From assembly GCA_018712425.1 (NCBI GenBank), contig DVHA01000214.1, positions 1 through 16,453 of the forward strand: DNA of 16,453 nt. The letters are read 5' to 3'. Below the pieces are notes generated by a model. That model made no database searches and had not been told where the DNA came from. It saw only the letters and a program-made list of their open reading frames with translations. Shown here piece by piece: positions 6,359 through 14,272 of this stretch (its first letter is position 1; every line of letters begins with the position of its first letter). The DNA is from Candidatus Faecivivens stercoravium. Its GTDB lineage: Bacteria > Bacillota > Clostridia > Oscillospirales > Ruminococcaceae. Made by a program: the position numbers and the translations under genes.

Positions 6359-8086
6359 ATGATCAAGAAGCTGGCTGCCTGCGTTGGCGAATATAAAAAA
6401 TTTGCCATCGCGACGCCTTTCATCATGCTGGGCGAAGCGGTCATGGATATCGTGCTCCCGCTGATCATGGCCAACATGATCGACTATGGGATCCAGGCCA
6501 AGGATATGGGTTATACCATCCGCATGGGCCTTCTGATGATCCTATGTACGCTGTTCGCCCTCATCTGCGGCGCCGGCGGCGGCATTACGGCTGCCCACGC
6601 GGCGACGGGGTTTGCCAAAAACCTCCGCGCCAAGCTCTTTAAGAAGGTGCAGACCTTCTCGTTTTCCAACATCGACCGCTTCTCGACCGCGTCCCTGGTC
6701 ACCCGTTTGACCACCGACGTCACCAACACCCAGAACGCCTTCCAGATGCTGATCCGTATGGCGGTCCGTTCGCCTGTGATGCTGATTGGCGCCGCAATCA
6801 TGGCCATCCGGATCAACCCGGAGCTTTCGGCAATCTTCCTGGTTGTCATCCCGATCCTCGGCATCAGCTTATTCCTTATCATGTCCAAAGCCCATCCGCG
6901 GTTTGAGGCCATGATGGAAAAATACGACGCCTTAAACAATTCGGTTCAGGAAAACCTGTCTGCTATCCGCGTCGTTAAAGCTTTCGTCCGGGAAGACTAT
7001 GAGGATAAGAAGTTTAAAAACTCCGCCGACAACGTCCGCCGGGCCCAGCTGTTTGCGGAAAAGCTGGTTATCTTAAACAGCCCGATTATGCAGCTGTGCA
7101 TGTACGGCTGCATCCTGGCAGTCCTGTGGTTCGGCGGCAACATGGTCATCGGCGGCACCTTTGAGATCGGCAAGCTTTCCTCCTTCATCAGTTACGTCAC
7201 CCAGACGCTGATGAGCCTGATGATGCTGTCGATGGTCATCATGATGATTACCGTTTCGCTGGCGTCGATGCACCGTATCGTCGAGGTCCTGGACGAAGAG
7301 CCCGACCTTAAGGAAGATGCTGACCCCGTCATGGAAGTCAAAGACGGTTCGATCGAGTTCAACCATGTCGACTTCTCCTACTCCGGCAAGACCGATAACC
7401 TGATCCTGAAGGACATCAACCTCTCCATCAAATCCGGTGAGACCATCGGTGTCATCGGCGGCACCGGCAGCGCCAAATCGACGCTGGTCCAGCTGATCCC
7501 CCGCCTGTATGACATTGAAGGCGGTGAAATCAAAGTCGGCGGCGTCAATGTCCGCAAATACGACACCGAAGTCCTCCGCAACCAGGTAGCGATGGTTTTG
7601 CAGAAAAACGTCCTTTTCTCCGGCACCATCCGTGACAACCTCAAATGGGGCAATGAAAACGCCACCGATGAGGAGATCCTGAAGGCCTGCAAAGCGGCCG
7701 ACGCCTATGAGTTTATCGAGTCCTTCCCCTACGGGCTGGATACCGACCTGGGGCAGGGGGGCGTCAACGTCTCCGGCGGCCAGAAACAGCGTCTCTGTAT
7801 CGCCCGCGCCCTGCTGAAACGGCCGAAAATCATCATCCTCGACGACTCGACCAGCGCAGTCGACACCGCGACCGACGCCCGTATCCGCGCAGCCTTCCGG
7901 AAAGAGCTCGACGGTACGACGACCATCATCATTGCCCAGCGGATTACCTCTGTCCAGGACGCCGATAAGGTCATCGTCTTGGATGAGGGCCGGATTGACG
8001 CCTTCGATACCCCTGAAAACCTGCTGAAGACAAACGCGATCTACCGCGAAGTCTATGAACAGCAGCAGAAAGGAGCGCAAGAATAA
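6359..8086 (+). CDS. ABC exporter half-transporter with degenerate ATPase site (TM287/LmrC/BmrC-like)
   Basis: A 575-residue membrane protein: six transmembrane helices within about residues 15-305, then a nucleotide-binding domain. Walker A is GGTGSAKST (367-375), with Ala replacing the usual Gly before Lys373. The signature VSGGQ (471-475) is canonical. Walker B IIILD is followed by Asp496 instead of the catalytic Glu, and the switch position is Gln527 instead of His (IIAQRIT). The same Asp and Gln changes mark the degenerate site of heterodimeric exporters such as TM287/288. The ATG at 6359 follows GAAGGA by five bases; a TTG 30 bases upstream is in frame but has no suitable site. The stop overlaps the next ATG by one base. 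It probably exports drugs or other amphiphilic compounds with its partner; the substrate is unknown. Confidence 0.95.
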   Translation: MIKKLAACVGEYKKFAIATPFIMLGEAVMDIVLPLIMANMIDYGIQAKDMGYTIRMGLLMILCTLFALICGAGGGITAAHAATGFAKNLRAKLFKKVQTFSFSNIDRFSTASLVTRLTTDVTNTQNAFQMLIRMAVRSPVMLIGAAIMAIRINPELSAIFLVVIPILGISLFLIMSKAHPRFEAMMEKYDALNNSVQENLSAIRVVKAFVREDYEDKKFKNSADNVRRAQLFAEKLVILNSPIMQLCMYGCILAVLWFGGNMVIGGTFEIGKLSSFISYVTQTLMSLMMLSMVIMMITVSLASMHRIVEVLDEEPDLKEDADPVMEVKDGSIEFNHVDFSYSGKTDNLILKDINLSIKSGETIGVIGGTGSAKSTLVQLIPRLYDIEGGEIKVGGVNVRKYDTEVLRNQVAMVLQKNVLFSGTIRDNLKWGNENATDEEILKACKAADAYEFIESFPYGLDTDLGQGGVNVSGGQKQRLCIARALLKRPKIIILDDSTSAVDTATDARIRAAFRKELDGTTTIIIAQRITSVQDADKVIVLDEGRIDAFDTPENLLKTNAIYREVYEQQQKGAQE

Positions 8087-9978
8087 TGCCTGGACCCAGA
8101 AGAGGAAACCAGCCGATGGAAAAGCCCAAAAACGCTTTTTCCACGGTCAAGCGCCTCGCCGGTTATATGACGGAGCACATCTTTTTCATTATACTGGTGA
8201 TGATTGCGATTATTTTCAGCGCGCTGGCCAACGTCATCGGTACATCCTTCCTGCGGACCATCATCGACCAGTACCTGGAACCGATGGTCCAAAACTATAC
8301 GCCCGAGCTGATGGCCGGGTTTATCGCAACCCTTGTCAAGATGGGGGTAATCTATCTGGTGGGCGCCCTGTGCACCTACCTGTCGGCCCGGATGATGCTC
8401 TCCGTCTCGACCTGGACGCTGTATAAAATCCGCGTGGATATGTTTTCCCACATGGAAAAGCTCCCGATCCGCTATTTTGACACCCACACCCACGGCGACC
8501 TGATGAGCCGCTACACCAACGATATCGACACCCTCCGTGAACTGCTGTCCAACTCGATGACCACCCTGATGTCCTCGACGGTAACCATTGTTTCGGTCCT
8601 GACGATGATGATCATCTACTCCTGGCAGCTGACCCTCCTCCTGGTGCTGCTGATTGCCGCGATGCTGACCGTGATCCGGTTCTTTGGTTCCCGTTCCGGC
8701 CGGCTGTTCCGCAAGCAGCAGGCAGCCCTTGGCACCGTCAACGGCTTCATTGAAGAGATGATGGACGGCACCAAGGTCGTCAAGGTCTTCTGCCATGAGG
8801 ATAAAGCGGTCGAGGATTTTGAAAAGCTTAATGACGAGCTGTGCGATGCCGCCACCCAGGCGAACACCTACGCCAACTCGATGATGCCGATTATGGCCAA
8901 CCTCTCCAACATCCACTACGCCATTACCGCGGTTGTCGGCTCGCTCCTGGCCATCGCGAATGTCATCTCGCTGGGCACCGTTGTTGCTTTCCTCCAGTAT
9001 GTCCGCAACTTCTCCCAACCGGTCTCCCAGATCTCCCAGCAGGTCAACAGCATCCTCAATGCGCTGGCCGGCGCGGAGCGGGTTTTCAACCTGATTGACG
9101 AGACCCCCGAGGTCAACGACGGTTACGTCACCCTGGTCAACGCCCGCAAGGACGCCGACGGCGAGCTGACCGAATGCTCGGAGCGTACCGGCCTCTGGGC
9201 CTGGAAACATCCCCATCAGGATGGCAGCATCACTTATACCGAGCTGCAGGGACGCGTCGAGTTTGACAACGTCGTGTTCGGGTATGTCCCGGAAAAGACG
9301 GTTTTGCAGGGCATCAGCCTTTACGCCAAACCTGGCCAGAAAATCGCCTTTGTCGGTTCCACCGGCGCCGGTAAAACGACGATTACCAACCTGATCAACC
9401 GTTTTTACGACGTCCCCGACGGCAAAATCCGTTACGACGGCATCAACATCAACAAGATCAATAAAAACGACCTCCGGCGCAGCCTGTCGATGGTTTTGCA
9501 GGATACCCACCTGTTCACCGGAACCGTCGCCGACAACATCCGCTACGGCCGGCTGGATGCCACCGATACGGAAATCCGCAACGCGGCGAAACTGGCCAAC
9601 GCCGACTTCTTCATCAGCCATCTGCCCCAGGGGTATGACACGATGCTTTACAACGACGGCGCCAACCTTTCCCAGGGCCAGCGCCAGCTGATTGCGATTG
9701 CCCGCGCGGCTGTCGCCGATCCGCCGGTTTTGATTCTCGACGAGGCACCCTCTTCGATCGACACCCGTACCGAAGCGCTAATCGAAAAGGGGATGGATTC
9801 GCTGATGGAAGGCCGCACAACCTTTGTCATCGCCCACCGCCTGTCCACCGTCCGCAACTCCGACGCCATCATGGTTTTGGAGCACGGCAAAATTATCGAA
9901 CGCGGCGACCACGACACACTGATTGCGCAGAAGGGAAGATATTACCAGCTTTATACCGGTATGTTCGAGCTTTCTTAA
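8086..9978 (+). CDS. ABC exporter half-transporter with catalytic ATPase site (TM288/LmrD/BmrD-like)
   Basis: A 630-residue partner of the preceding protein. Six transmembrane helices lie in about residues 30-325, and the nucleotide-binding domain starts near 388. Walker A is GSTGAGKT (424-431), Walker B ends in catalytic Glu553 (VLILDE), and the switch His584 is present. The signature, however, is LSQGQ (528-532) instead of LSGGQ. Together with the first protein this gives one complete and one defective ATP site per heterodimer. Residues about 345-386 form an extra charged linker between the two domains, common in LmrD-type subunits. The ATG at 8086 overlaps the upstream TAA and has AAGGAG at 8070-8075; a second in-frame ATG at 8116 with AGAGGAAA upstream is a less likely start. 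Confidence 0.95.
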   Translation: MPGPRRGNQPMEKPKNAFSTVKRLAGYMTEHIFFIILVMIAIIFSALANVIGTSFLRTIIDQYLEPMVQNYTPELMAGFIATLVKMGVIYLVGALCTYLSARMMLSVSTWTLYKIRVDMFSHMEKLPIRYFDTHTHGDLMSRYTNDIDTLRELLSNSMTTLMSSTVTIVSVLTMMIIYSWQLTLLLVLLIAAMLTVIRFFGSRSGRLFRKQQAALGTVNGFIEEMMDGTKVVKVFCHEDKAVEDFEKLNDELCDAATQANTYANSMMPIMANLSNIHYAITAVVGSLLAIANVISLGTVVAFLQYVRNFSQPVSQISQQVNSILNALAGAERVFNLIDETPEVNDGYVTLVNARKDADGELTECSERTGLWAWKHPHQDGSITYTELQGRVEFDNVVFGYVPEKTVLQGISLYAKPGQKIAFVGSTGAGKTTITNLINRFYDVPDGKIRYDGININKINKNDLRRSLSMVLQDTHLFTGTVADNIRYGRLDATDTEIRNAAKLANADFFISHLPQGYDTMLYNDGANLSQGQRQLIAIARAAVADPPVLILDEAPSSIDTRTEALIEKGMDSLMEGRTTFVIAHRLSTVRNSDAIMVLEHGKIIERGDHDTLIAQKGRYYQLYTGMFELS

Positions 9979-9989
9979 GATTGACGCAC

Positions 9990-10019
9990 AAACCCCCCGC
10001 TTTGTAAAGCGGGGGGTTT
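9990..10019. terminator. Bidirectional terminator between the ABC operon and mltG
   Basis: AAACCCCCCGCTTT (9990-10003) is the exact reverse complement of AAAGCGGGGGGTTT (10006-10019). The strong GC stem with A and T tracts at its ends serves the two converging units. Confidence 0.93.
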
Positions 10020-10030
10020 ACTTTTATGGA

Positions 10031-11503
10031 TTATACGTTTTCATCCGACGAGTCTTCTTCTTCCGCCTGCTGGTCACGGATCATCGCGATGTAGGCGTTG
10101 TGCTCGTCAAGCGTCTCGGAGAAGTAGACGTTCCCTTCGCTGTCGCTGACAAAATAGAAAGCGTCACAGTCGGGATCGGGGTTTAACAAAGCGTCAAAGG
10201 CCACAGAGCTGGGATTGTTGATCGGCCCGGCGGGGAGGCCGCTGCACTGATAGGTGTCGTAAGCTGCCGCCAGTTGGGCGTCAACCGGTTCGATGTAGGT
10301 CGAAGCGTAGGTGCGGGTCGGGTTGCTCTGCATCTTCGGGTATTCGTCCGAATGGAGCCGGTTTTGGAAAACCGCGGAGATCTGGTAGCGGTAAGGGCTG
10401 GAACCGGCCTCCGCCTGGAGGATGGACGCAAAGGTTACCGCCTCATGAAGGGTGTATCCGGCATCGTTAAACTGCTGGACCATTTCCTCGTCCACCTCTT
10501 CTTCAAACCGCATCAGCATCGTTTCCACAACCGAATCGGCGCTCTGGCCGGTGGAGAAGGTGTAGGTGCCGGGATAAAGGTATCCCTCATACCGGTAGAA
10601 AACGTCTTCCGGAATCTGGTCATTGTAGAGGAAGGGGTGTTCGGTATTCACCGCTTCCAGGAAATCCGCCTGGGAGCAGACGCCGTACTCTTCCAACAGC
10701 TCACCGATCCGGTTGACGTTGTAGTTGCCAAAGGTGGCGATGGTGACCTGTTCGCCGGTTGCGACGATTTCTTTGCTGCCGTCACCGTTGTAGGAGGCTT
10801 CCGGCGTACCGGAAACGCCGCTTGCAAGCAGTAGCCCGTCCCCGTCAAACTGGTAGTTCACGCCGTCGATCTGGACAATGCCGGTCTGGATTTCACCCTG
10901 GCTGTTGGCAAAATACCGGTCGCCGTCTACCAGAACCCAGCCGGTCTGCATTTCGCCTGACGGGCCGAAATAGTACCAGGTTCCCTCATAATCGACCCAG
11001 CTACGGGACATTTCACCGCTGTCTTTAAAATAATGGGTGACGCCGTCGATGGTTACAAATCCCTTGGCCATCATCCCTTCATCGGTGACATAGTAGTTGT
11101 CGCCGACCCACTGGGAGGTGAGCATCTGGCCGTTATCCAGATAGTACCAGTACTTCCCGGACCAGTACCAACCGCTGACCGGGTGGCCGCTGGAATCAAA
11201 GACATACCAGTCGTCACCGATTGCAACCCAGTGCCGGCCCATCGAGCCGTCTTCGTTTAAGTAGTACTGCTGTCCATCCGCATCGGTATACCAGCCGGTC
11301 ACCATTTTGCCGTCCGCATCGAACCGGTACCATTCCCCGTCGATAAACTGCCAGCTGTCGGTGACAGCCGCGCCGTTGCTGTCCAGGTAGCTGTAGGATC
11401 CGTCAGAATCCTGCACCCATTCGGCGCCGGCCGGCATGGCCGCAGCCGCCGCGGCGAACGACAAAACGGCCATCGCGGCGGCAAACTTTTTCCACTCTTT
11501 CAT
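10031..11503 (-). CDS. mltG: Secreted MltG-type endolytic transglycosylase fused to cell-wall-binding repeats
   Basis: A 490-residue exported protein. MltG enzymes cleave nascent peptidoglycan strands and release them from the membrane. Residues 1-27 form a signal peptide (basic start, Ala-rich core, probable cleavage after AGA). Residues about 28-228 hold roughly ten 20-residue aromatic repeats (W-x-x-x-x-G-x-W-Y-x-F-x-x-x-G-x-M-x-x-G), the choline/glucan-binding CW_binding_1 type. The YceG/MltG domain follows (about 245-478): YEGYLYPGTYTF, ASILQAEAG with Glu365, QNRL, SNPT (393-396) and GLPAGPINNP (422-431). The first Glu of the usual ASxxExE motif is Gln; the second is kept. The tail is acidic. 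Canonical MltG is anchored by an N-terminal transmembrane helix; here a cleavable signal and wall-binding repeats replace it. The ATG at 11503 is chosen over an in-frame TTG at 11512 because AAGGA is ten bases away. Confidence 0.9.
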   Translation of the reverse strand: MKEWKKFAAAMAVLSFAAAAAAMPAGAEWVQDSDGSYSYLDSNGAAVTDSWQFIDGEWYRFDADGKMVTGWYTDADGQQYYLNEDGSMGRHWVAIGDDWYVFDSSGHPVSGWYWSGKYWYYLDNGQMLTSQWVGDNYYVTDEGMMAKGFVTIDGVTHYFKDSGEMSRSWVDYEGTWYYFGPSGEMQTGWVLVDGDRYFANSQGEIQTGIVQIDGVNYQFDGDGLLLASGVSGTPEASYNGDGSKEIVATGEQVTIATFGNYNVNRIGELLEEYGVCSQADFLEAVNTEHPFLYNDQIPEDVFYRYEGYLYPGTYTFSTGQSADSVVETMLMRFEEEVDEEMVQQFNDAGYTLHEAVTFASILQAEAGSSPYRYQISAVFQNRLHSDEYPKMQSNPTRTYASTYIEPVDAQLAAAYDTYQCSGLPAGPINNPSSVAFDALLNPDPDCDAFYFVSDSEGNVYFSETLDEHNAYIAMIRDQQAEEEDSSDENV

Positions 11504-11595
11504 CACTTTCAAATCCTTTCTGTTCCGAAAAGCCCGGCCAGCAGCCGCATAGGCAGCCGTTTCCAGCCCTTTCGGGAATCGGAAGAGTTTTCACT

Positions 11596-11624
11596 ATTTT
11601 ACCACAAAATAGCCCTTTTGTCAA
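11596..11624 (-). promoter_or_regulatory. Sigma-A promoter of the mltG fusion gene
   Basis: On the minus strand TTGACA (plus positions 11619-11624) is followed after 17 bases by TAAAAT (11596-11601). The start is expected near 11589, giving a leader of about 86 bases. The leader (11504-11589) is GC-rich with no motif I recognise. Confidence 0.85.
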
Positions 11625-11657
11625 AATACCACCTGAATGTGACAGTTTTCTGAACAT

Positions 11658-11696
11658 AAAACAGAAAAGGGATCCGCATTTTCGGCAGATCCCTTC
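11658..11696 (-). terminator. Rho-independent terminator after birA
   Basis: On the minus strand AAGGGATC, then TGC, pairs with GCG, then GATCCCTT (one T-G wobble), giving an 11-bp stem with a loop of about seven bases. The downstream T-rich sequence TTCTGTTTT follows at plus positions 11658-11666. It isolates birA from the mltG promoter. Confidence 0.8.
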
Positions 11697-11717
11697 CTTA
11701 TAGATTTGTTTATTCTT

Positions 11718-12704
11718 TTATCGCTGCAATTTCAGGCTGATTTTGCCGCTGTTCAAAGCGGCCCGGCTGCCATCCTCCCGCCGGACAATCAGGTTTCCGT
11801 CTTCGTCGATGTCTTCCGCCACCGCGAAATAATTTCCCTTCACCGACCGCACCTCAACCGTCTCACCCAGGAAAAAGAGCCCCTCCCGGTATTTTTGCAG
11901 GAAAGACGCTTTATTGGCGGGGAAGTGCCCATCCAGGTAATACCGCTCAAAATTCGCGGCCAGACGGGCGGCATAAGCAGCCGGGTGGATGCGGATCCCG
12001 GTCTCGCTGAAAACCGAACCGGCAATATCGCGGATTTCCGGTTCGAAGTCCTCGTGACGCTGGAAAAGATTGATGCCAATCCCGACGATAATATTACGAA
12101 TCATCCCCGACTCACCTTCAATCGACGCTTCGGTCAGGATGCCGCAGAGCTTGCGGCGGTTTAGGTAGATGTCGTTGGTCCATTTGATCTGCGGCCGGAC
12201 GCCGGAAAGTTCCTCTACCGTATCCGCCACCGCAACCGCCGTCATCAGGGTTATTGTGCTGATATCGGCAACCGCGACCGTCTCCGGCCTCAGCAGGATT
12301 GACAGATAAACCCCGGCCCGGTCGGGAGAGTAAAACCGCCGGGCCAGCCGCCCGACGCCGGCTGTCTGATGGGAGGTAACGACCATTGTCCCGTCCGAGA
12401 GGGAAGGGGTGTTCTTTGCATAAAGGTTGGTGGAATTAACGCTGTCAAAATAGACAACCGGCCGTCCAATTACTCGGGTCGTCAGCCGCTTTTCAATCTC
12501 GTAGGCCGAAAGCACCTCGCCCGGCTGCAGCCGGTATCCCTTTCCGGTCTCGGAAAGAATCGTATACCCATCTTTTTGCAGGGCCGCAATCTGTTTCCAG
12601 ACTGCCGTCCGGGAAACTTCCAGCTTTTCCGCCAGCTCCTCCCCGGACACCCACTGCTCCATCCGCTCATCCAAAAGGCGGAGGACCTTCTCCTTTGTTG
12701 TCAA
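11718..12704 (-). CDS. birA: Biotin operon repressor / biotin--[acetyl-CoA carboxylase] ligase
   Basis: A 328-residue bifunctional protein that makes biotinyl-AMP and attaches biotin to carrier lysines, and can repress biotin genes. An N-terminal helix-turn-helix (about 18-58, with SRTAVWKQIAALQKDGY) is followed by the ligase core: DSVNSTN (87-93), the adenylate loop HQTAGVGRLAR (112-122), SPDRAGVYLSILLRP, and KWTNDIYLNRRKLCGIL (174-190) with the catalytic-core Lys. A small SH3-like domain ends the protein. The adenylate loop differs from the usual GRGRRGR: the second position is Val and the Gly near its end is Ala, though the Arg equivalent to E. coli R118 is kept. The start is TTG at 12704, with GAGG five bases upstream; no in-frame ATG fits the family N-terminus. 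It follows the SRPBCC gene by 38 bases, so the two are probably co-transcribed. Confidence 0.95.
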   Translation of the reverse strand: MTTKEKVLRLLDERMEQWVSGEELAEKLEVSRTAVWKQIAALQKDGYTILSETGKGYRLQPGEVLSAYEIEKRLTTRVIGRPVVYFDSVNSTNLYAKNTPSLSDGTMVVTSHQTAGVGRLARRFYSPDRAGVYLSILLRPETVAVADISTITLMTAVAVADTVEELSGVRPQIKWTNDIYLNRRKLCGILTEASIEGESGMIRNIIVGIGINLFQRHEDFEPEIRDIAGSVFSETGIRIHPAAYAARLAANFERYYLDGHFPANKASFLQKYREGLFFLGETVEVRSVKGNYFAVAEDIDEDGNLIVRREDGSRAALNSGKISLKLQR

Positions 12705-12742
12705 CCGAACCTCATCCCTTTCGTTTACAGTTCTCCTTTATC

Positions 12743-13156
12743 TTACCCCCTGGGACCGGTTTTGTCAAGGAGGAACGTCTTTAAATCGGCGACAAACTGC
12801 GCCTGCTGCTTTTTCAGGTACCCTTTGACAAAGGGGCGCAGAAAGAATTTCTTAGCGGTAACCTGTTCGGTAAAATCGACCTCCGTTTCATCCCCTTTGG
12901 CGACAAAACGGCCGGTCCAGTGCCCCCGCATATTGCTGTTTTCCATGTCGAATTCCCAGCAATAGGGCGGCTCTGTCTTTGTAACAGTAAAGTAAGTCGG
13001 ATACCCATCTTTGGTATATTCCACAAACCGGTTTTCGTCTAATATTTCAGTTTTGCTGAGGTCGCTGCGCCAGGCATAACCTTCCACCGCTGTAACTGCT
13101 TCCCATACCCGGTGAATCTCGCAGGGAAGTATGGCCTTGATGCTGGATGTAACCAT
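12743..13156 (-). CDS. SRPBCC-fold (START/polyketide-cyclase-like) protein of unknown function
   Basis: A 137-residue soluble protein. The start SSIKAILPCEIHRVWEAVTAVEGYAWRSDLSK matches the opening strand and helix of SRPBCC proteins, where a ligand cavity is closed by a long C-terminal helix, here FVKGYLKKQQAQFVADLKTFL. The middle holds alternating strands (YFTVTKTEPPYCWEFDMEN, HWTGRFVAKGDETEVDFTEQV). Such proteins bind lipids or other hydrophobic ligands; nothing here shows which. The ATG at 13156 has GGAGGAG about five bases upstream, whereas the in-frame TTG at 13168 overlaps that site and is rejected. A terminator precedes it, yet no clear promoter is visible in the 84-base gap, so how it is transcribed is unclear. 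Confidence 0.8.
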   Translation of the reverse strand: MVTSSIKAILPCEIHRVWEAVTAVEGYAWRSDLSKTEILDENRFVEYTKDGYPTYFTVTKTEPPYCWEFDMENSNMRGHWTGRFVAKGDETEVDFTEQVTAKKFFLRPFVKGYLKKQQAQFVADLKTFLLDKTGPRG

Positions 13157-13176
13157 TTTCTCCTCCAAAAGTATAG

Positions 13177-13216
13177 GAAAAGCCGGCCGCCGCAGTAAGC
13201 GGCAGCCGGCCGTAAA
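13177..13216 (-). terminator. Rho-independent terminator after the sugar isomerase gene
   Basis: On the minus strand GCCGGC-T-GCCGC pairs with GCGGC-G-GCCGGC across a TTACT loop (12 pairs including one T-G), followed by TTTTCC at plus positions 13177-13182. It lies 24 bases after the isomerase stop and separates that gene from the SRPBCC gene. Confidence 0.9.
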
Positions 13217-13240
13217 AGGAAACCGTCGTTTAACCGGCGA

Positions 13241-14215
13241 TTAGTTCCACCACATCTCGGTCATCTTCGGCTGATAGACCAGGACTTCCTTCAGGAAGGT
13301 GATCGCCTTGTCAAGGCCCTCAAGAGGCGTCAGCAGGCTGTCCTCGTGTTCGATCGAGAGGGCGCCTTCATAGCCGACCATCCGCAGGGCGGAGACGATA
13401 TCTTTCCAGTAAGCGTAATCGTTGCCGTAGCCGACGCTGCGGAAGATCCAGCTGCGGTTCAGCTCGTCAGAGAAGTTCTTGGTGTCCAGTACGCCGTTGA
13501 CAGCGGTGTTGTACTTGTCGACCTTGGTGTCCTTCGCATGGAAGTGGAAGATCGCATGTTCCTTGCCGAGGGCGCGGATTGCGGCGACGGGGTCAACACC
13601 CTGCCAGATCAGATGGCTGGGGTCGAAGTTGGCGCCGATTTCAGGGCCGACAGCGGCGCGGAGCTTGAGCAGGGTTTCGACGTTGTAAACGCAGAAGCCG
13701 GGGTGCATCTCAAACGCGAACTTGGTAACGCCGTACTGTCTGGCAAACTCGACCTTCTTCTTCCAGAAGGGGATGAGCTTCTCTTCCCACTGCCATTTGA
13801 GGACTTCGGGGAAATCGTTCGGCCAGGCACAGGTGACCCAGTTCGGATGCTTGGACTCTTCGCAGTCGCCGGGGCAGCCGGAGAAGCAGTTGATGGTGTC
13901 GACGCCCAGTTCCTTCGCCAGACGGATGGCGTTGTCCAGGTCGTGCTCAAACTGCGCGGCAACCTCCTTGTTGGGGTGGAGGTAGTTGCCATGGGCGGAA
14001 AGGGCGCTGATTTCGAGGCCGGAAGCCGCGAGCGTGTCCTTAAACTCCTGTAAGGCTTTCGGGTCGTTTAAGAGGACGTCGGGATCGCAGATTGCCTTGC
14101 CCGGGAAGCCGCCGCAGCCGATTTCGATCGTCTGGACGCCTTTGGAGACGAGGAAGTCGCAGACCCATTTCAGGTCCTTGTCCCCGAACAGGACTGCCAT
14201 AACGCCAAGTTTCAT
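13241..14215 (-). CDS. Sugar phosphate isomerase/epimerase (xylose isomerase-like TIM barrel)
   Basis: A 324-residue TIM-barrel protein of the AP_endonuc_2 / xylose isomerase-like superfamily, which interconverts sugars or cyclitols using a divalent metal. Likely metal ligands are E169 (FEMHP), D198 (NFDPSH), H224/H226 (FHFHAKDT) and E289 (SIEHED), in the usual barrel order. The segment SGCPGDCEESKHPNWVTCAWP (112-132) is a known subfamily signature. Length is typical. The ATG at 14215 has AAAGGA about nine bases upstream. It lies 57 bases after the lacI-type regulator on the same strand with no clear promoter between them, suggesting one transcript and a shared carbohydrate. The exact substrate, whether inosose, a keto-sugar or a glucoside derivative, cannot be decided. 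Confidence 0.88.
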   Translation of the reverse strand: MKLGVMAVLFGDKDLKWVCDFLVSKGVQTIEIGCGGFPGKAICDPDVLLNDPKALQEFKDTLAASGLEISALSAHGNYLHPNKEVAAQFEHDLDNAIRLAKELGVDTINCFSGCPGDCEESKHPNWVTCAWPNDFPEVLKWQWEEKLIPFWKKKVEFARQYGVTKFAFEMHPGFCVYNVETLLKLRAAVGPEIGANFDPSHLIWQGVDPVAAIRALGKEHAIFHFHAKDTKVDKYNTAVNGVLDTKNFSDELNRSWIFRSVGYGNDYAYWKDIVSALRMVGYEGALSIEHEDSLLTPLEGLDKAITFLKEVLVYQPKMTEMWWN

Positions 14216-14272
14216 AATAAATACATCCTTTCTTTTTCTGTATTTTTACTCCCAAAGGAGCAGGAGCCAAAA

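Noticed and set aside
8053..9621. A 522-codon open frame on the minus strand
   Set aside because: It is antisense to the second ABC transporter gene and has no domain or ribosome binding site; a codon-bias shadow.
13161..13175. TATACT as a -10 element for the SRPBCC gene
   Set aside because: Transcription from it would begin inside or after the ribosome binding site, leaving the mRNA without one.
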